NCBI GenBank assembly: GCA_013153145.1
Contig: JAADEY010000012.1
Coordinates: forward strand, 31,348 to 95,347
Source: Thermoproteota archaeon
Lineage (GTDB): Archaea > Thermoproteota > Thermoprotei_A > Sulfolobales > Pyrodictiaceae
DNA length: 64,000 bases
Direction of reading: 5' to 3'
The notes beneath the pieces were generated by a model that worked only from the letters and a program-made list of their open reading frames with translations, did not search any database and had not been told where the DNA came from. The translations under genes were made by a program, and so were the position numbers. Positions 28,213-35,817 of the stretch are shown here, piece by piece. The number at the start of each line of letters is the position of its first letter. Positions within the stretch are counted from its first letter, which is position 1.

Positions 28213-28494
28213 TTAACCTCTAGGCTTGCTACCCTTCCTCTTCGAGATGTACCGGGCTATGTTGGCTAGCGCTATAATGAATGCTAGCGCGTTCAATGCT
28301 GTGAATATGGGGTCTCCCAGCATGTACGCGTAGAGTGTCAGCAGGAGGCTGCCGGCGGCGTAGAGTATACTCAGCTCTATTGGCGGGATGCTTCGGAGAG
28401 CCACCACCCAGCCAGCTATAATTAATATCATCCCTGCGAGCCCGACTGCTAGGGCCGCCACTGGAGACCCTCCCCCGCCGCGGACTGCAAGCAT
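28213..28494 (-). CDS. Small membrane protein
   Basis: 93 residues with three hydrophobic segments (AALAVGLAGMILIIAGWVVAL, SILYAAGSLLLTLYAYML and TALNALAFIIALANIA) and a basic tail RYISKRKGSKPRG that should face the cytoplasm. No known family recognised. It is divergent from the gene at 28534, sharing a 39-base gap with a TATA box. Confidence 0.6.
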   Translation of the reverse strand: MLAVRGGGGSPVAALAVGLAGMILIIAGWVVALRSIPPIELSILYAAGSLLLTLYAYMLGDPIFTALNALAFIIALANIARYISKRKGSKPRG

Positions 28495-28501
28495 ATAATA
28501 A
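28492..28501 (+). promoter_or_regulatory. TATA box
   Basis: CATATAATAA about 35 bases before TTG 28534. It lies too close to GTG 28507 to serve a start there, so it helps choose the later start. Confidence 0.5.
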
Positions 28502-28533
28502 GGCAGGTGGTGTTGTGGGCGGCGGGGAGAGGA

Positions 28534-28893
28534 TTGACGACCGCCAGGGAGGCTTTCGTTGCTAAGAAGCTTAGGCAGAGGTATGGTGTGGTTGGGAGCG
28601 TCGCCGGCCTATATGTGAGGGCTGGCTACTCTGTAAGGGTTGGCGTGCAGACTAAGGCTGGTGTCGCCGATGTCTTTGCAGTCAAGGAGGGGGTGAAGCT
28701 GGCGATCAAGGTATTGACTGAGTCGAAGCCATATGGCAGGGATGTTGTCGAGCTCGCCAAGAAGATAGCGGGGGAGCTCGGCGCAAAGCCCGTCATAGTG
28801 CTCTACGGCGCCGGGCCGAGGCTCACTGAGGAGGCTGTCAAGGCGGCTGAGGAGGCTGGTGTCAGCGTTAGAAGGGTTAGACCCGGGCATTGA
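28534..28893 (+). CDS. Hypothetical protein, possible nuclease-like fold
   Basis: 119 residues from TTG 28534, behind GGGGAG; the frame is open from 28507. The order [38 protein letters not shown], then [12 protein letters not shown] resembles the archaeal restriction-endonuclease-like fold (an aspartate in VADVFAV and a lysine in KLAIKV as a loose D-xK pair). The glutamate is missing, so activity is doubtful. Its end overlaps argF by 17 bases. Confidence 0.55.
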   Translation: MTTAREAFVAKKLRQRYGVVGSVAGLYVRAGYSVRVGVQTKAGVADVFAVKEGVKLAIKVLTESKPYGRDVVELAKKIAGELGAKPVIVLYGAGPRLTEEAVKAAEEAGVSVRRVRPGH

Positions 28894-29815
28894 GCAGGTA
28901 TGCTAGTACTGCTTTTTGAACATGCAGCCTGTTCTCCGCCTGTAGCCATACAATGCTTCTCTCAGATTCAATGACGTCGTCCGTTACTTCCTCGCCGCGG
29001 TGCGCTGGGAGGCAGTGCATGAAGTACGCCTTGCCCGCCTCTTTCATCAGCTTCCCGTTAACCTGGTATGGTCTTAGGATTCTCTTCTTCTCCTCGGCCA
29101 GCGCCTCCTCCCCCATGCTCACCCATACATCCGTGTAGACTATGTCCGCGCCCTTCACAGCCTCTACCGGGTCGTGCAGGACTGTTATCCTGGAGCCCGT
29201 GTCTGCCGCGTATCTCTCCGCGACCTCGAGTATTCTTTCGTCGGGCTTCAGCTCCGGCGGGCATGCCACTGTCATGTTTACCCCTAGCATGGATGCTGCT
29301 AGTATTAGGCTGTGCGCGACGTTGTCCCTACCGTCGCCTATGAAGACGAGGTTTACTCCTCTCAGCCTGCCCAGGATCTCCCATATAGTGAACATGTCGC
29401 TTATAGCTTGCAGCGGGTGCTCATAGTCGCTGAGCATGTTTATAACCGGCACTGAAGAGTACCTTGCGAGTTCCACTAGGTCTTCATGCCTATACACTCT
29501 AGCCGCTATAGCGTCGACGTACCTGGAGAGCACCCTTGCAGTATCTTTTAGCGGTTCACCCCTCGAGAGCTGCATCGCCTTCTTTGTCAACACTATTGGG
29601 TGTCCGCCGAGCTGGACGACTGCGAGCTCCATGCTTACTCTAGTCCTTGTGCTTGGCTTCTCGAAGATCAATGCAACACTCCTGCCCCTCAGAACTGGTA
29701 TGATTCTCTCCCCTGCCATGTATCGTGCCTTGAGCATTCTGGCTATCCTCAATACCTGCCTAAGCTCGAAGGGCTCTAGGTCGGAGACCGAGACCAGGTG
29801 CCTTACCCGTTTCAT
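28877..29815 (-). CDS. argF: Ornithine carbamoyltransferase
   Basis: Makes citrulline from ornithine and carbamoyl phosphate in arginine synthesis. From ATG 29815 it has 312 residues. STRTR occurs in [12 protein letters not shown] near 50, the HPLQ motif near 131, DVWVSMG near 230 and HCLP near 266; HCLP and the SMG loop separate it from aspartate carbamoyltransferase. The frame is open to 29854 but the first 13 residues are non-conserved. No other arginine gene is adjacent. Confidence 0.94.
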   Translation of the reverse strand: MKRVRHLVSVSDLEPFELRQVLRIARMLKARYMAGERIIPVLRGRSVALIFEKPSTRTRVSMELAVVQLGGHPIVLTKKAMQLSRGEPLKDTARVLSRYVDAIAARVYRHEDLVELARYSSVPVINMLSDYEHPLQAISDMFTIWEILGRLRGVNLVFIGDGRDNVAHSLILAASMLGVNMTVACPPELKPDERILEVAERYAADTGSRITVLHDPVEAVKGADIVYTDVWVSMGEEALAEEKKRILRPYQVNGKLMKEAGKAYFMHCLPAHRGEEVTDDVIESERSIVWLQAENRLHVQKAVLAYLLNARV

Positions 29816-29865
29816 GCCACTCCCGCACCATACATGCCTATGCCGTTGGGACACGCTTTAGGTGT

Positions 29866-29933
29866 GGCGTCAGTTCATGGGAGTTTCTTCATCCCATGAG
29901 GCGTGGTCTGGGACCGCTTTCCTCTTCATCCAT
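29866..29933 (-). ncRNA. Candidate box C/D guide RNA
   Basis: On the reverse strand: C box ATGAAGA (29929-29923), 12-base guide, D'-like CAGA (29910-29907), 14-base spacer, C' ATGAAGA (29892-29886), 12-base guide, D CTGA (29873-29870). Both guide lengths are exactly 12. C and C' carry the same one-base change from RTGATGA, and D' is off by one. It fills the gap between argF and the next leftward gene. I recognise no target. Confidence 0.42.
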
Positions 29934-29944
29934 CCCTAGTGCTG

Positions 29945-30289
29945 CTAGGGGTGGGGTGTTATGAGTACATCACTGCACTTGCCCCGTATTATCCTCATTA
30001 TTTTCTCCACTGAGGCCACTAGGCTCTCGGCATCCCTGCACGAGACCGTCAACTCTACCGCCACCGCCGGGATGATGCCTAGTGGGAGCTCTGAGAGCCT
30101 TGTAGGCGGTGTCGGGCTGCGTGGCACTGCCTTGACGAGGCAGTCGCCGAGCGCTGCGAGTAGCCATACTGCCTCATAGAGTACCCTGGCTTCCTTGCCA
30201 AGTTCATCCGCTAATGCCTTTAGGCATCTGGTCATCGGGCCTGGCTGCCTTGATGTAATTGTGGCTGTGTGGGTGTAGCATGTCTCCAT
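29945..30289 (-). CDS. Hypothetical protein, possibly Pcc1-like
   Basis: 114 residues. A strand CYTHTATITSRQ, a helix TRCLKALADELGK, another helix, then VAVELTVSCRDAESLVASVEKIMRII. The beta-alpha ... beta-alpha order and the final strand-helix resemble the small KEOPS subunit Pcc1, but the length is greater and similarity is too weak to name it. Otherwise unrecognised. Confidence 0.5.
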   Translation of the reverse strand: METCYTHTATITSRQPGPMTRCLKALADELGKEARVLYEAVWLLAALGDCLVKAVPRSPTPPTRLSELPLGIIPAVAVELTVSCRDAESLVASVEKIMRIIRGKCSDVLITPHP

Positions 30290-30378
30290 TTCAGTCTCCG
30301 GCGTTGCTGTGATTAGGCAAGGATTTATAGCTAGCTGGGTTTCAGTGGTGTGGGGGCTGATCGGTCCTGCACTACAAG

Positions 30379-31176
30379 GTGCCTGTTAAGGCGCTCCACC
30401 GCGTCCTTGAGGTTCTTGTGGCCCCCAAGCCATGTTGCCATGAATTGATGCGCGGCCTTCGAAGATACACCGCCTCGCTCATGGCGTCAGTGGTGCATGT
30501 GCCGCGTGCCCTTGAGTGGGGGGTTGCGGCGGCCAAGGAGGGGGTGAGGGAGGGGCTCGGCGAGATAATTAGGAGTGCCGTCAACGACGCGTTGACTGTT
30601 ACTGAGCCCTGCAGTGTGACTCTGAGTACGGCTGTGCTGCTGTACTCGGCCGCGTATAGTTATGCCTCTGAGCGTGGATTGAGGGGTGAGGCTGGCCTCC
30701 TTGACGCGGCTGAGCGCGTATTGAGGGTCTCGACGGTGAACGACGCTGTCAACCTCTATGCAGCTGTTGAGGCTGGTGAACCCGTCCTGGCGGAGTGTCT
30801 TGAGGATCTGGGTGTGAGTAGGAGGAGGGTTGAGTACGAGGATATGAGCCTCGAGGATCTCCTGGCGTATATTGCGAGATGCAGCAGGTATGCACTACTC
30901 TCCTTTGGACGTGAGTTTAGGAGGCTCGTGACCGCGATGCTCCGGGGCTGGGGCACCGTCTCCGATAACCCGTTGAAGGCATATGCACTCGCATTAACAC
31001 TCTATGGAGATGCCGAGGCGAGGGGGGCTGCGGAGGAGCTTCTTAAGGCGTCGTCGGAGAGGCAGTACTTGGAGCTTGTGAGGAGGCTGAACAAGTACTG
31101 TAGGCTTAAGGGCGTGGATTACAGCCCCGTTGCCGTTGGGGCGGCGGCCGCCGTCTACGTCGCCAGCCTGGTGTGA
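30379..31176 (+). CDS. Hypothetical all-alpha protein
   Basis: 265 residues from GTG 30379, behind a GATTTATAG promoter element near 30328. Almost entirely helical with many alanines (ALEWGVAAAKEGVREG, LDAAERVLRVSTVNDAVNLYAAVEAG, AAEELLKASSERQYLELV). A cysteine pair PCCHE near 19 and an AVGAAAAVYVASLV end stand out. Not recognised. It is followed 10 bases later by the prenyltransferase gene, so cotranscription is likely. Confidence 0.6.
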   Translation: MPVKALHRVLEVLVAPKPCCHELMRGLRRYTASLMASVVHVPRALEWGVAAAKEGVREGLGEIIRSAVNDALTVTEPCSVTLSTAVLLYSAAYSYASERGLRGEAGLLDAAERVLRVSTVNDAVNLYAAVEAGEPVLAECLEDLGVSRRRVEYEDMSLEDLLAYIARCSRYALLSFGREFRRLVTAMLRGWGTVSDNPLKAYALALTLYGDAEARGAAEELLKASSERQYLELVRRLNKYCRLKGVDYSPVAVGAAAAVYVASLV

Positions 31177-31186
31177 GGGCGTCCCT

Positions 31187-32068
31187 ATGCAGAAGCTGGC
31201 AACACTCGTAAGGGTTTTGGATGGCCTCATAAAGTTTAGGCAGACACTCCTACTCACCGCGTCCATGTATGCAGCGTTTCTCGTCGCGGGGGGCTATGCT
31301 AAGCCCCTCCAGCTACACGTCACAATACTCCTCCTCGGCTTTCTCTCGATAGCCGCGACAACCGCCGTGAACATGTTCTTTGACCGGGATATAGACGCTA
31401 TGATGAATCGTACAGCGCACCGGCCCCTACCCCGGGGGGTTGTTGAGCCGCGCATAGTGCTCTACGTGTCTGTAATGCTCGTAGCTATATGCGTGGCTGC
31501 TGGAGCCATCTATGTAAACCAGTACTTCGCGGCGTCAATCGCGGCTGGGTTCTTCTTCGATATAGTAGCCTACACGCTGCTACTGAAACGCCGCACCCCG
31601 CTAAGCATAGTGGCCGGCTCACTTGCAGGTGGTGCACCCTCATTCGGCGGCTGGGCCGCTGCCCGCGGAGCGCCGGGCGTCGGTGCACTCGCCTTCTCTA
31701 TGCTGATAGTCGCGTGGGTTCCTGCACACATCTGGTTCCTAGCACTATACTACCGCGACGACTATAGGGCCGCTAATGTACCGATGCTGCCCGTCATAAC
31801 CGGGCCGGCGACCGTCGGTGTCGCCGTGGCGTTTGCCTCCATCTTCCAGGCCTACAGCGTCGCAATACTCTACGCGTCACATGATGTAGGGCTTGCACCA
31901 CTGGTTTACGGCATACTTGCCTCACTGCATACATTCAAGCTGAGCATGGATGTCTGCAGCGGGAAGCCAGAGTATATGAGGGCGTTTAAGCTAGTCAACA
32001 TGCATCTGGGGATACTGTTAATCATCATGATGCTCGACGCTGTGCTTGGGAGGCCTTTCGGAATCTAG
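31187..32068 (+). CDS. ctaB: Protoheme IX farnesyltransferase-like (heme O synthase)
   Basis: UbiA-family membrane prenyltransferase that adds a farnesyl-type chain to heme for terminal oxidases. From ATG 31187 it has 293 residues with eight or so membrane helices, the allylic-diphosphate site NMFFDRDIDAMMNRT near 66 with RPLPRG after it, and the second acidic site YYRDDYRAANVPMLP near 195, which is diagnostic of CtaB. The frame is open from 31130. No oxidase gene is in the window. Another UbiA prenyltransferase is less likely. Confidence 0.85.
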   Translation: MQKLATLVRVLDGLIKFRQTLLLTASMYAAFLVAGGYAKPLQLHVTILLLGFLSIAATTAVNMFFDRDIDAMMNRTAHRPLPRGVVEPRIVLYVSVMLVAICVAAGAIYVNQYFAASIAAGFFFDIVAYTLLLKRRTPLSIVAGSLAGGAPSFGGWAAARGAPGVGALAFSMLIVAWVPAHIWFLALYYRDDYRAANVPMLPVITGPATVGVAVAFASIFQAYSVAILYASHDVGLAPLVYGILASLHTFKLSMDVCSGKPEYMRAFKLVNMHLGILLIIMMLDAVLGRPFGI

Positions 32069-32111
32069 GTTCACGAATAGTAAGGTTTAATGAACACCCC
32101 CGCGTAGAGTT

Positions 32112-32192
32112 ATGATTGAGAACAGAGGGGCCAGGTGTAGAAGCCTAGTCCTAGCCTCAGTCAAGCCCTCCCACGCAAACGACTATGAGTGA
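32112..32192 (+). CDS. Possible 26-residue leader or small ORF
   Basis: ATG 32112 opens a 26-codon frame ending in DYE and stopping at TGA 32190-32192, behind a GGTTTAATGA element near 32084. It ends 14 bases before the zinc-ribbon start. It could be a real small peptide, a leader, or chance; nothing supports function. Confidence 0.2.
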   Translation: MIENRGARCRSLVLASVKPSHANDYE

Positions 32193-32206
32193 GGTGCAGT
32201 GGTATA

Positions 32207-32431
32207 ATGGAGAGGCCGAGCTGCCCCAGGTGTAGGACGAGGCTCGAGTACAGGATGGAGGCGGAGATAGGGGATGGTAGTAGGAGGGTGATAAGGTACT
32301 ACTATAGGTGCCCACGCTGCGGCTACCGTATATACGACTCAGTCATTGTGGTTAAGAAGAATGGCTCGAAGACTATCCTCGAGCTGACGGAGCCCATCTA
32401 CGCCGTTGCTAGGAGAATAGCAATCCACTAA
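32207..32431 (+). CDS. Small zinc-ribbon protein
   Basis: 74 residues from ATG 32207 (GTG 32189 is possible). CPRC near 6-9 and CPRCGYRIYD near 35-38 form a zinc ribbon on two beta hairpins, as in many archaeal transcription- or ribosome-associated ribbons. No partner can be named. It lies between the prenyltransferase and the transporter gene on the same strand, the latter with its own TATA box. Confidence 0.7.
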   Translation: MERPSCPRCRTRLEYRMEAEIGDGSRRVIRYYYRCPRCGYRIYDSVIVVKKNGSKTILELTEPIYAVARRIAIH

Positions 32432-32440
32432 TCCATGCAC

Positions 32441-32450
32441 CTTTTTAAAC
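32441..32450 (+). promoter_or_regulatory. TATA box of the VIT-type transporter gene
   Basis: CTTTTTAAAC about 65 bases before GTG 32507, just after the zinc-ribbon stop. Confidence 0.5.
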
Positions 32451-32506
32451 CATACCCGGGCACCGCCGCCCCTCAATGACGATGCCCCGGCGAGAGGGCT
32501 CCCCTC

Positions 32507-33133
32507 GTGTCAAGGTACAATATCCTCGGCAGGCTCGTATCCTTCGTTAGGGATCTCCGCCGGCTTGCAAGGATAGCTAACGCGCACTCCATTGCCAGGA
32601 GGATGTTCGTTACAAACGCCTTCGACGGCCTCCTCGCAGCCCTTGGTGTCGTCATGGGGCTTTACGCGACTCATAGTGTTGACGCCCGCATATACGTCTA
32701 CGGAGTACTTGGAGAGTCCATAGCTATGGGCGTCTTCAGCGGCATGATAGCCACCTACTTCTCTGAGCGTGCAGAGAGGCTGAGGGAGCTGCATGAGATT
32801 GAGAGGGCCGTGCTCCACGAGCTTGATAACAGCATATACGGTAAGACGGCGAGGTATGTGCCGCTCTACGTTGCGCTGTGGAGCGGTGCCGGAGCCACCC
32901 TGCTACCCTTAGCCGGAATAACGCCCCTCACCATCGCCCTCCTCCTAGGCCTGCCGGCCCGCGGCCTCCCAGTCTACATGAGCGTCGCCTGTATACTTGG
33001 CGAGCTATTCCTCATAGGATACTACCTTGGCCGTATAAGCGGCGAAAACAGCCTATTGAACGGCTTGAAGCTTGCCGGTATAGGCGTGGCTGCAGCCTTC
33101 ACGCTCTTCCTCTTAAAAATGATGCTGCCATAG
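32507..33133 (+). CDS. VIT1/CCC1-family membrane transporter
   Basis: 208 residues. The N-terminal block RMFVTNAFDGLLAALGVVMGLY, then GESIAMGVFSGMIATYFSERAER and three C-terminal membrane segments match the VIT1/CCC1 family, which moves iron or manganese out of the cytoplasm. The charged region after the second helix (RELHEIERAVLHELD) corresponds to the metal-binding helices of VIT1 but is short. The start is GTG 32507. Metal specificity cannot be read. Confidence 0.8.
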   Translation: MSRYNILGRLVSFVRDLRRLARIANAHSIARRMFVTNAFDGLLAALGVVMGLYATHSVDARIYVYGVLGESIAMGVFSGMIATYFSERAERLRELHEIERAVLHELDNSIYGKTARYVPLYVALWSGAGATLLPLAGITPLTIALLLGLPARGLPVYMSVACILGELFLIGYYLGRISGENSLLNGLKLAGIGVAAAFTLFLLKMMLP

Positions 33134-33164
33134 GATGCTGCTACCCGTATGGGGGGATCCGCTT

Positions 33165-33899
33165 ATGGGGCCTGGTCGGGGGGGTTGCAGGGGTCTTCTA
33201 GAATCCCTTGCAGAGGGAAGGGAGTGGCTGCGGAGGCTGCTTGCAGTTACTGCTGCAATGTACCCGCCCGATGACGTGCATGGCCTTGGACATGTACTGC
33301 GTGTAACGTGTTTAGCGCTTAAACTCGTTGAGGGACTTGAGGCTGATGTAGACGTTGTTGTGGCTGCAGGACTGCTTCATGACATCGGCAGGGTTTCTGA
33401 GGATTGGAGTGGCATCCATCACGCAGTGCTATCCGCGATCATCGCGCCATGGCTGCTGCGGTCGGTTGGATTCCCGGAGGAGAAGATCAGCCGTGTCGTT
33501 GAAGCAATATTATCGCATAGTTTCAGCCTCGGTTTCAAGCCTGGAAGCGTTGAGGCTGCTGCAATAAGTGACGCAGACAAACTGGATGCAATAGGCGCCG
33601 TGGGTATCTACCGTGCAGCCGCTGAGGGGTTTAGGAGGAGGCGCGGCATAAAGGGCACTATACGACACTACTACGAGAAGCTGGCGAGGCTCCGGGATAT
33701 GCTGATCCTCCCTGCTGCGCGGAGGATTGCCGAGGAGAGGACGAGGCTGCTCGACGAGTTCTTCAAGGAGCTGGAGCTTGAGGCTGGAGACGAGGATGTA
33801 GTCGTTGACTGGGTTCTGGGTATGGTCAGGAGCGCCGGAGCTCACATCATTGCCGGTGCTCAGCGCCGATCCACTTCATCAACCCATGGCGGCTGCTAG
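33165..33899 (+). CDS. HD-domain phosphohydrolase
   Basis: From ATG 33165 (after GGGGGGAT; ATG 33135 also possible) about 244 residues. The HD pattern is complete: H in DVHGLGHVLRV, LLHDIGR near 70, IHHAVLSA near 84, ILSHSF near 110 and ISDADKLDAIG near 125. This is the usual set of metal ligands for HD hydrolases acting on nucleotides or phosphate esters. Substrate unknown. The last bases overlap the JAMM gene by four. Confidence 0.82.
   Translation: MGPGRGGCRGLLESLAEGREWLRRLLAVTAAMYPPDDVHGLGHVLRVTCLALKLVEGLEADVDVVVAAGLLHDIGRVSEDWSGIHHAVLSAIIAPWLLRSVGFPEEKISRVVEAILSHSFSLGFKPGSVEAAAISDADKLDAIGAVGIYRAAAEGFRRRRGIKGTIRHYYEKLARLRDMLILPAARRIAEERTRLLDEFFKELELEAGDEDVVVDWVLGMVRSAGAHIIAGAQRRSTSSTHGGC
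33822..33886 (-). ncRNA. Candidate box C/D guide RNA antisense to the HD gene end
   Basis: Reverse strand: C box TTGATGA (33882-33876), 12-base guide, D' CTGA (33863-33860), 9-base spacer, C' ATGATGT (33850-33844), 14-base guide, D CTGA (33829-33826). Flanks can form ATGG/CCAT pairs. It lies just downstream of the JAMM gene on the same strand, fully within the HD gene's 3' end on the other. The 14-base C'-D spacing is longer than usual, so this is tentative. Confidence 0.35.
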
Positions 33900-34648
33900 A
33901 CCAGCTCGAGGATATAGCCTATGCTGCTGCTCTTATCGAGCTCGGACTCGAGCTCCCTCATGTAGTCATAGTATTCCCTCACCTTCTTGAGTTTCTGGGC
34001 TAGCATTATCAGCCTATCATAGTCCTCTACGCGGAGGGGCTGGCGGAGCCATAGCAGGAACCTGCAGTTCGCCGAGTAGACGCCGGCGAGGAGCCCTCCG
34101 CGTGAGAAGAATTCTGCGAAGGACTCCAGATCCCTTGATGATGGTAGGCATACCCCGCCGGGGTGGGTATGCATGAATACTACCAGCGGCACCCCCGGCA
34201 CGTGTACCTCCCTGCTCTCCCCCTCCGCGACAGCCGCCATACCGTTCCAGCCTACTGCGAGGAAGTACTCCTTCCCCGTCAACGTCTTCGAGAGTATATG
34301 GGACTCTAATCCCCTTTCATAAGTCCTTATCAGCTCCCTCATTATCTGCTCAGTCGAGCCTGTACAAGATCCTGCACACCCGCATACAATCCCGTCGGGC
34401 AACAGCTCCAGCCACGCCTTGCCAAGGGTATAGGTTAGGAGCCTCTCAATCCAGCCCGTGTCCGGGCAGATGCGGGGCGAGCAGAGCGTCAAGCCATAGC
34501 TGCTCCCGAGACACACAGTAGACTCCTCATCCTCCTCGACAGCATCACCCAAGACATGAAAGGCGACGCCGAGCAATGCAACGCGCCGGGACGCCTCACA
34601 CGTCACCTCCCATTGCTCATACCCCATGACAGGCTTCACCCTCACCAA
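33896..34648 (-). CDS. JAMM-motif (MPN+) putative metalloprotease
   Basis: 250 residues. Residues 160-173 read HTHPGGVCLPSSRD, an exact match to the JAMM signature H-[ST]-H-X7-S-X2-D, preceded by hydrophobic VPLVVF and glutamates near 143-148 that could complete the zinc site. JAMM enzymes remove ubiquitin-like tags; archaeal ones act on SAMP-type conjugates. The first 120 residues are unlike known JAMM proteins and contain cysteine clusters (VCGCAGSC near 88). The C-terminal 60 residues are coiled-coil-like. Substrate is a guess. Confidence 0.65.
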   Translation of the reverse strand: MVRVKPVMGYEQWEVTCEASRRVALLGVAFHVLGDAVEEDEESTVCLGSSYGLTLCSPRICPDTGWIERLLTYTLGKAWLELLPDGIVCGCAGSCTGSTEQIMRELIRTYERGLESHILSKTLTGKEYFLAVGWNGMAAVAEGESREVHVPGVPLVVFMHTHPGGVCLPSSRDLESFAEFFSRGGLLAGVYSANCRFLLWLRQPLRVEDYDRLIMLAQKLKKVREYYDYMRELESELDKSSSIGYILELV

Positions 34649-34716
34649 GACAAGCCTATAGGCTCTAGGGAGGCTTATAGCCCCTCCACAATACGGGCTT
34701 CCAGCAAGGATGCAGG

Positions 34717-35817
34717 GTGGCGTTCAGGGTTAGATCGGTGACACTCCATATACCCATAGAGCCCGGTGACATCACGGAACCCGCGGCCTTCATTAGAGGC
34801 GCCTGGACACGGCTCAATGAGATAAAGAGGCGTGTTGAGGCAGCAGGCTTCAACGTCTGGAGCCTAAGGCTGTCACTTTCGCCGAGCGAGGAGCTCCCCG
34901 ACGCCAGGGTGTTGAGAGCCCTTGGCGACGCCTCAGCCGGGTATGGCGAGGATCTGCTTGTAGCGGCGGTCCATGCACCCTACACCACCACGAACGCCGA
35001 GAGGGCTGTTGAAGCAGTGCTCTCCGCGCAGAACATGTATGCATCACTCCTAGTAGAGAATGTCGACGAGACGTACATGCACGTGCATAGGATACTCCGG
35101 AGGCTTGGCCCCCACGCCTCGAGACTAGCGCTACTCTTCGGAGGCTTCATCCAGACCCCCTACTTCCCGGCAGCTGCATGCCTCAGCGAAGAGGAGTGCT
35201 TCACAGTCAGCCTACTCTACCCCAGAACCATAAGCCGCCTAGGCAGTAACGGGTTCAACACTGTTGCAAGGGAGGCAGGGAGACTGGAGGAGGCGCTGAG
35301 GATCATATCCAGCGACCTTGGAGTAAAGTACTGCGGTATTGATGCATCCCTCTCACCCTGGATGAGTGAAAGCGTAGCCGAAGCACTGGAGTCTATGAGC
35401 GGGCTGAGGCTCTACGAGTATGGGTTCATCCACACCGTGAGGAGGGCTAACGAGCTAATAGAGGAGACTATATGTAGCGCTGTAAGCTGCACGGGCTTCA
35501 ACGAGGTAATGCTAGCAGTCGCCGAGGACGATCTACTGAAGAGGTACGCTGAAGAGGGGACTCTAACACTAGACACCCTCCTACACCTCGTGTTTGGATG
35601 CGTCGTGGGCCTGGACATGGTGGCTATCGAGGAGCCCAGCGATGAACTACTACGACGCATCATGCTAGAGGTCTACACTGCAAGCAGAGTTAAGGGGAGG
35701 GTGACGGGGCTACGCCTACTATACGCCCCAAGGGGCTCCAAGAAGCTATACATAGACGAGACTCTCGGCGAGACTCCATTGGTAAGGTATACTATGGAGA
35801 GGCTACAGCGACCCTAG
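34717..35817 (+). CDS. DUF711 family protein
   Basis: 366 residues resembling DUF711 (UPF0210), a family related to pyruvate formate-lyase-type barrels whose function is not settled. SVTLHIP at the start, AAVHAPYTTTNAE near 88, KYCGIDASLSPW near 208 and the long helical end fit. The start is GTG 34717. The C-terminus overlaps rad50 by 26 bases on the other strand and thus occupies the place where nurA stands in some crenarchaea. Confidence 0.7.
   Translation: MAFRVRSVTLHIPIEPGDITEPAAFIRGAWTRLNEIKRRVEAAGFNVWSLRLSLSPSEELPDARVLRALGDASAGYGEDLLVAAVHAPYTTTNAERAVEAVLSAQNMYASLLVENVDETYMHVHRILRRLGPHASRLALLFGGFIQTPYFPAAACLSEEECFTVSLLYPRTISRLGSNGFNTVAREAGRLEEALRIISSDLGVKYCGIDASLSPWMSESVAEALESMSGLRLYEYGFIHTVRRANELIEETICSAVSCTGFNEVMLAVAEDDLLKRYAEEGTLTLDTLLHLVFGCVVGLDMVAIEEPSDELLRRIMLEVYTASRVKGRVTGLRLLYAPRGSKKLYIDETLGETPLVRYTMERLQRP

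Noticed and set aside
31130..31186. N-terminal extension of the CtaB-like protein
   Set aside because: Overlaps the upstream gene; ATG 31187 is the natural start at the first membrane helix.
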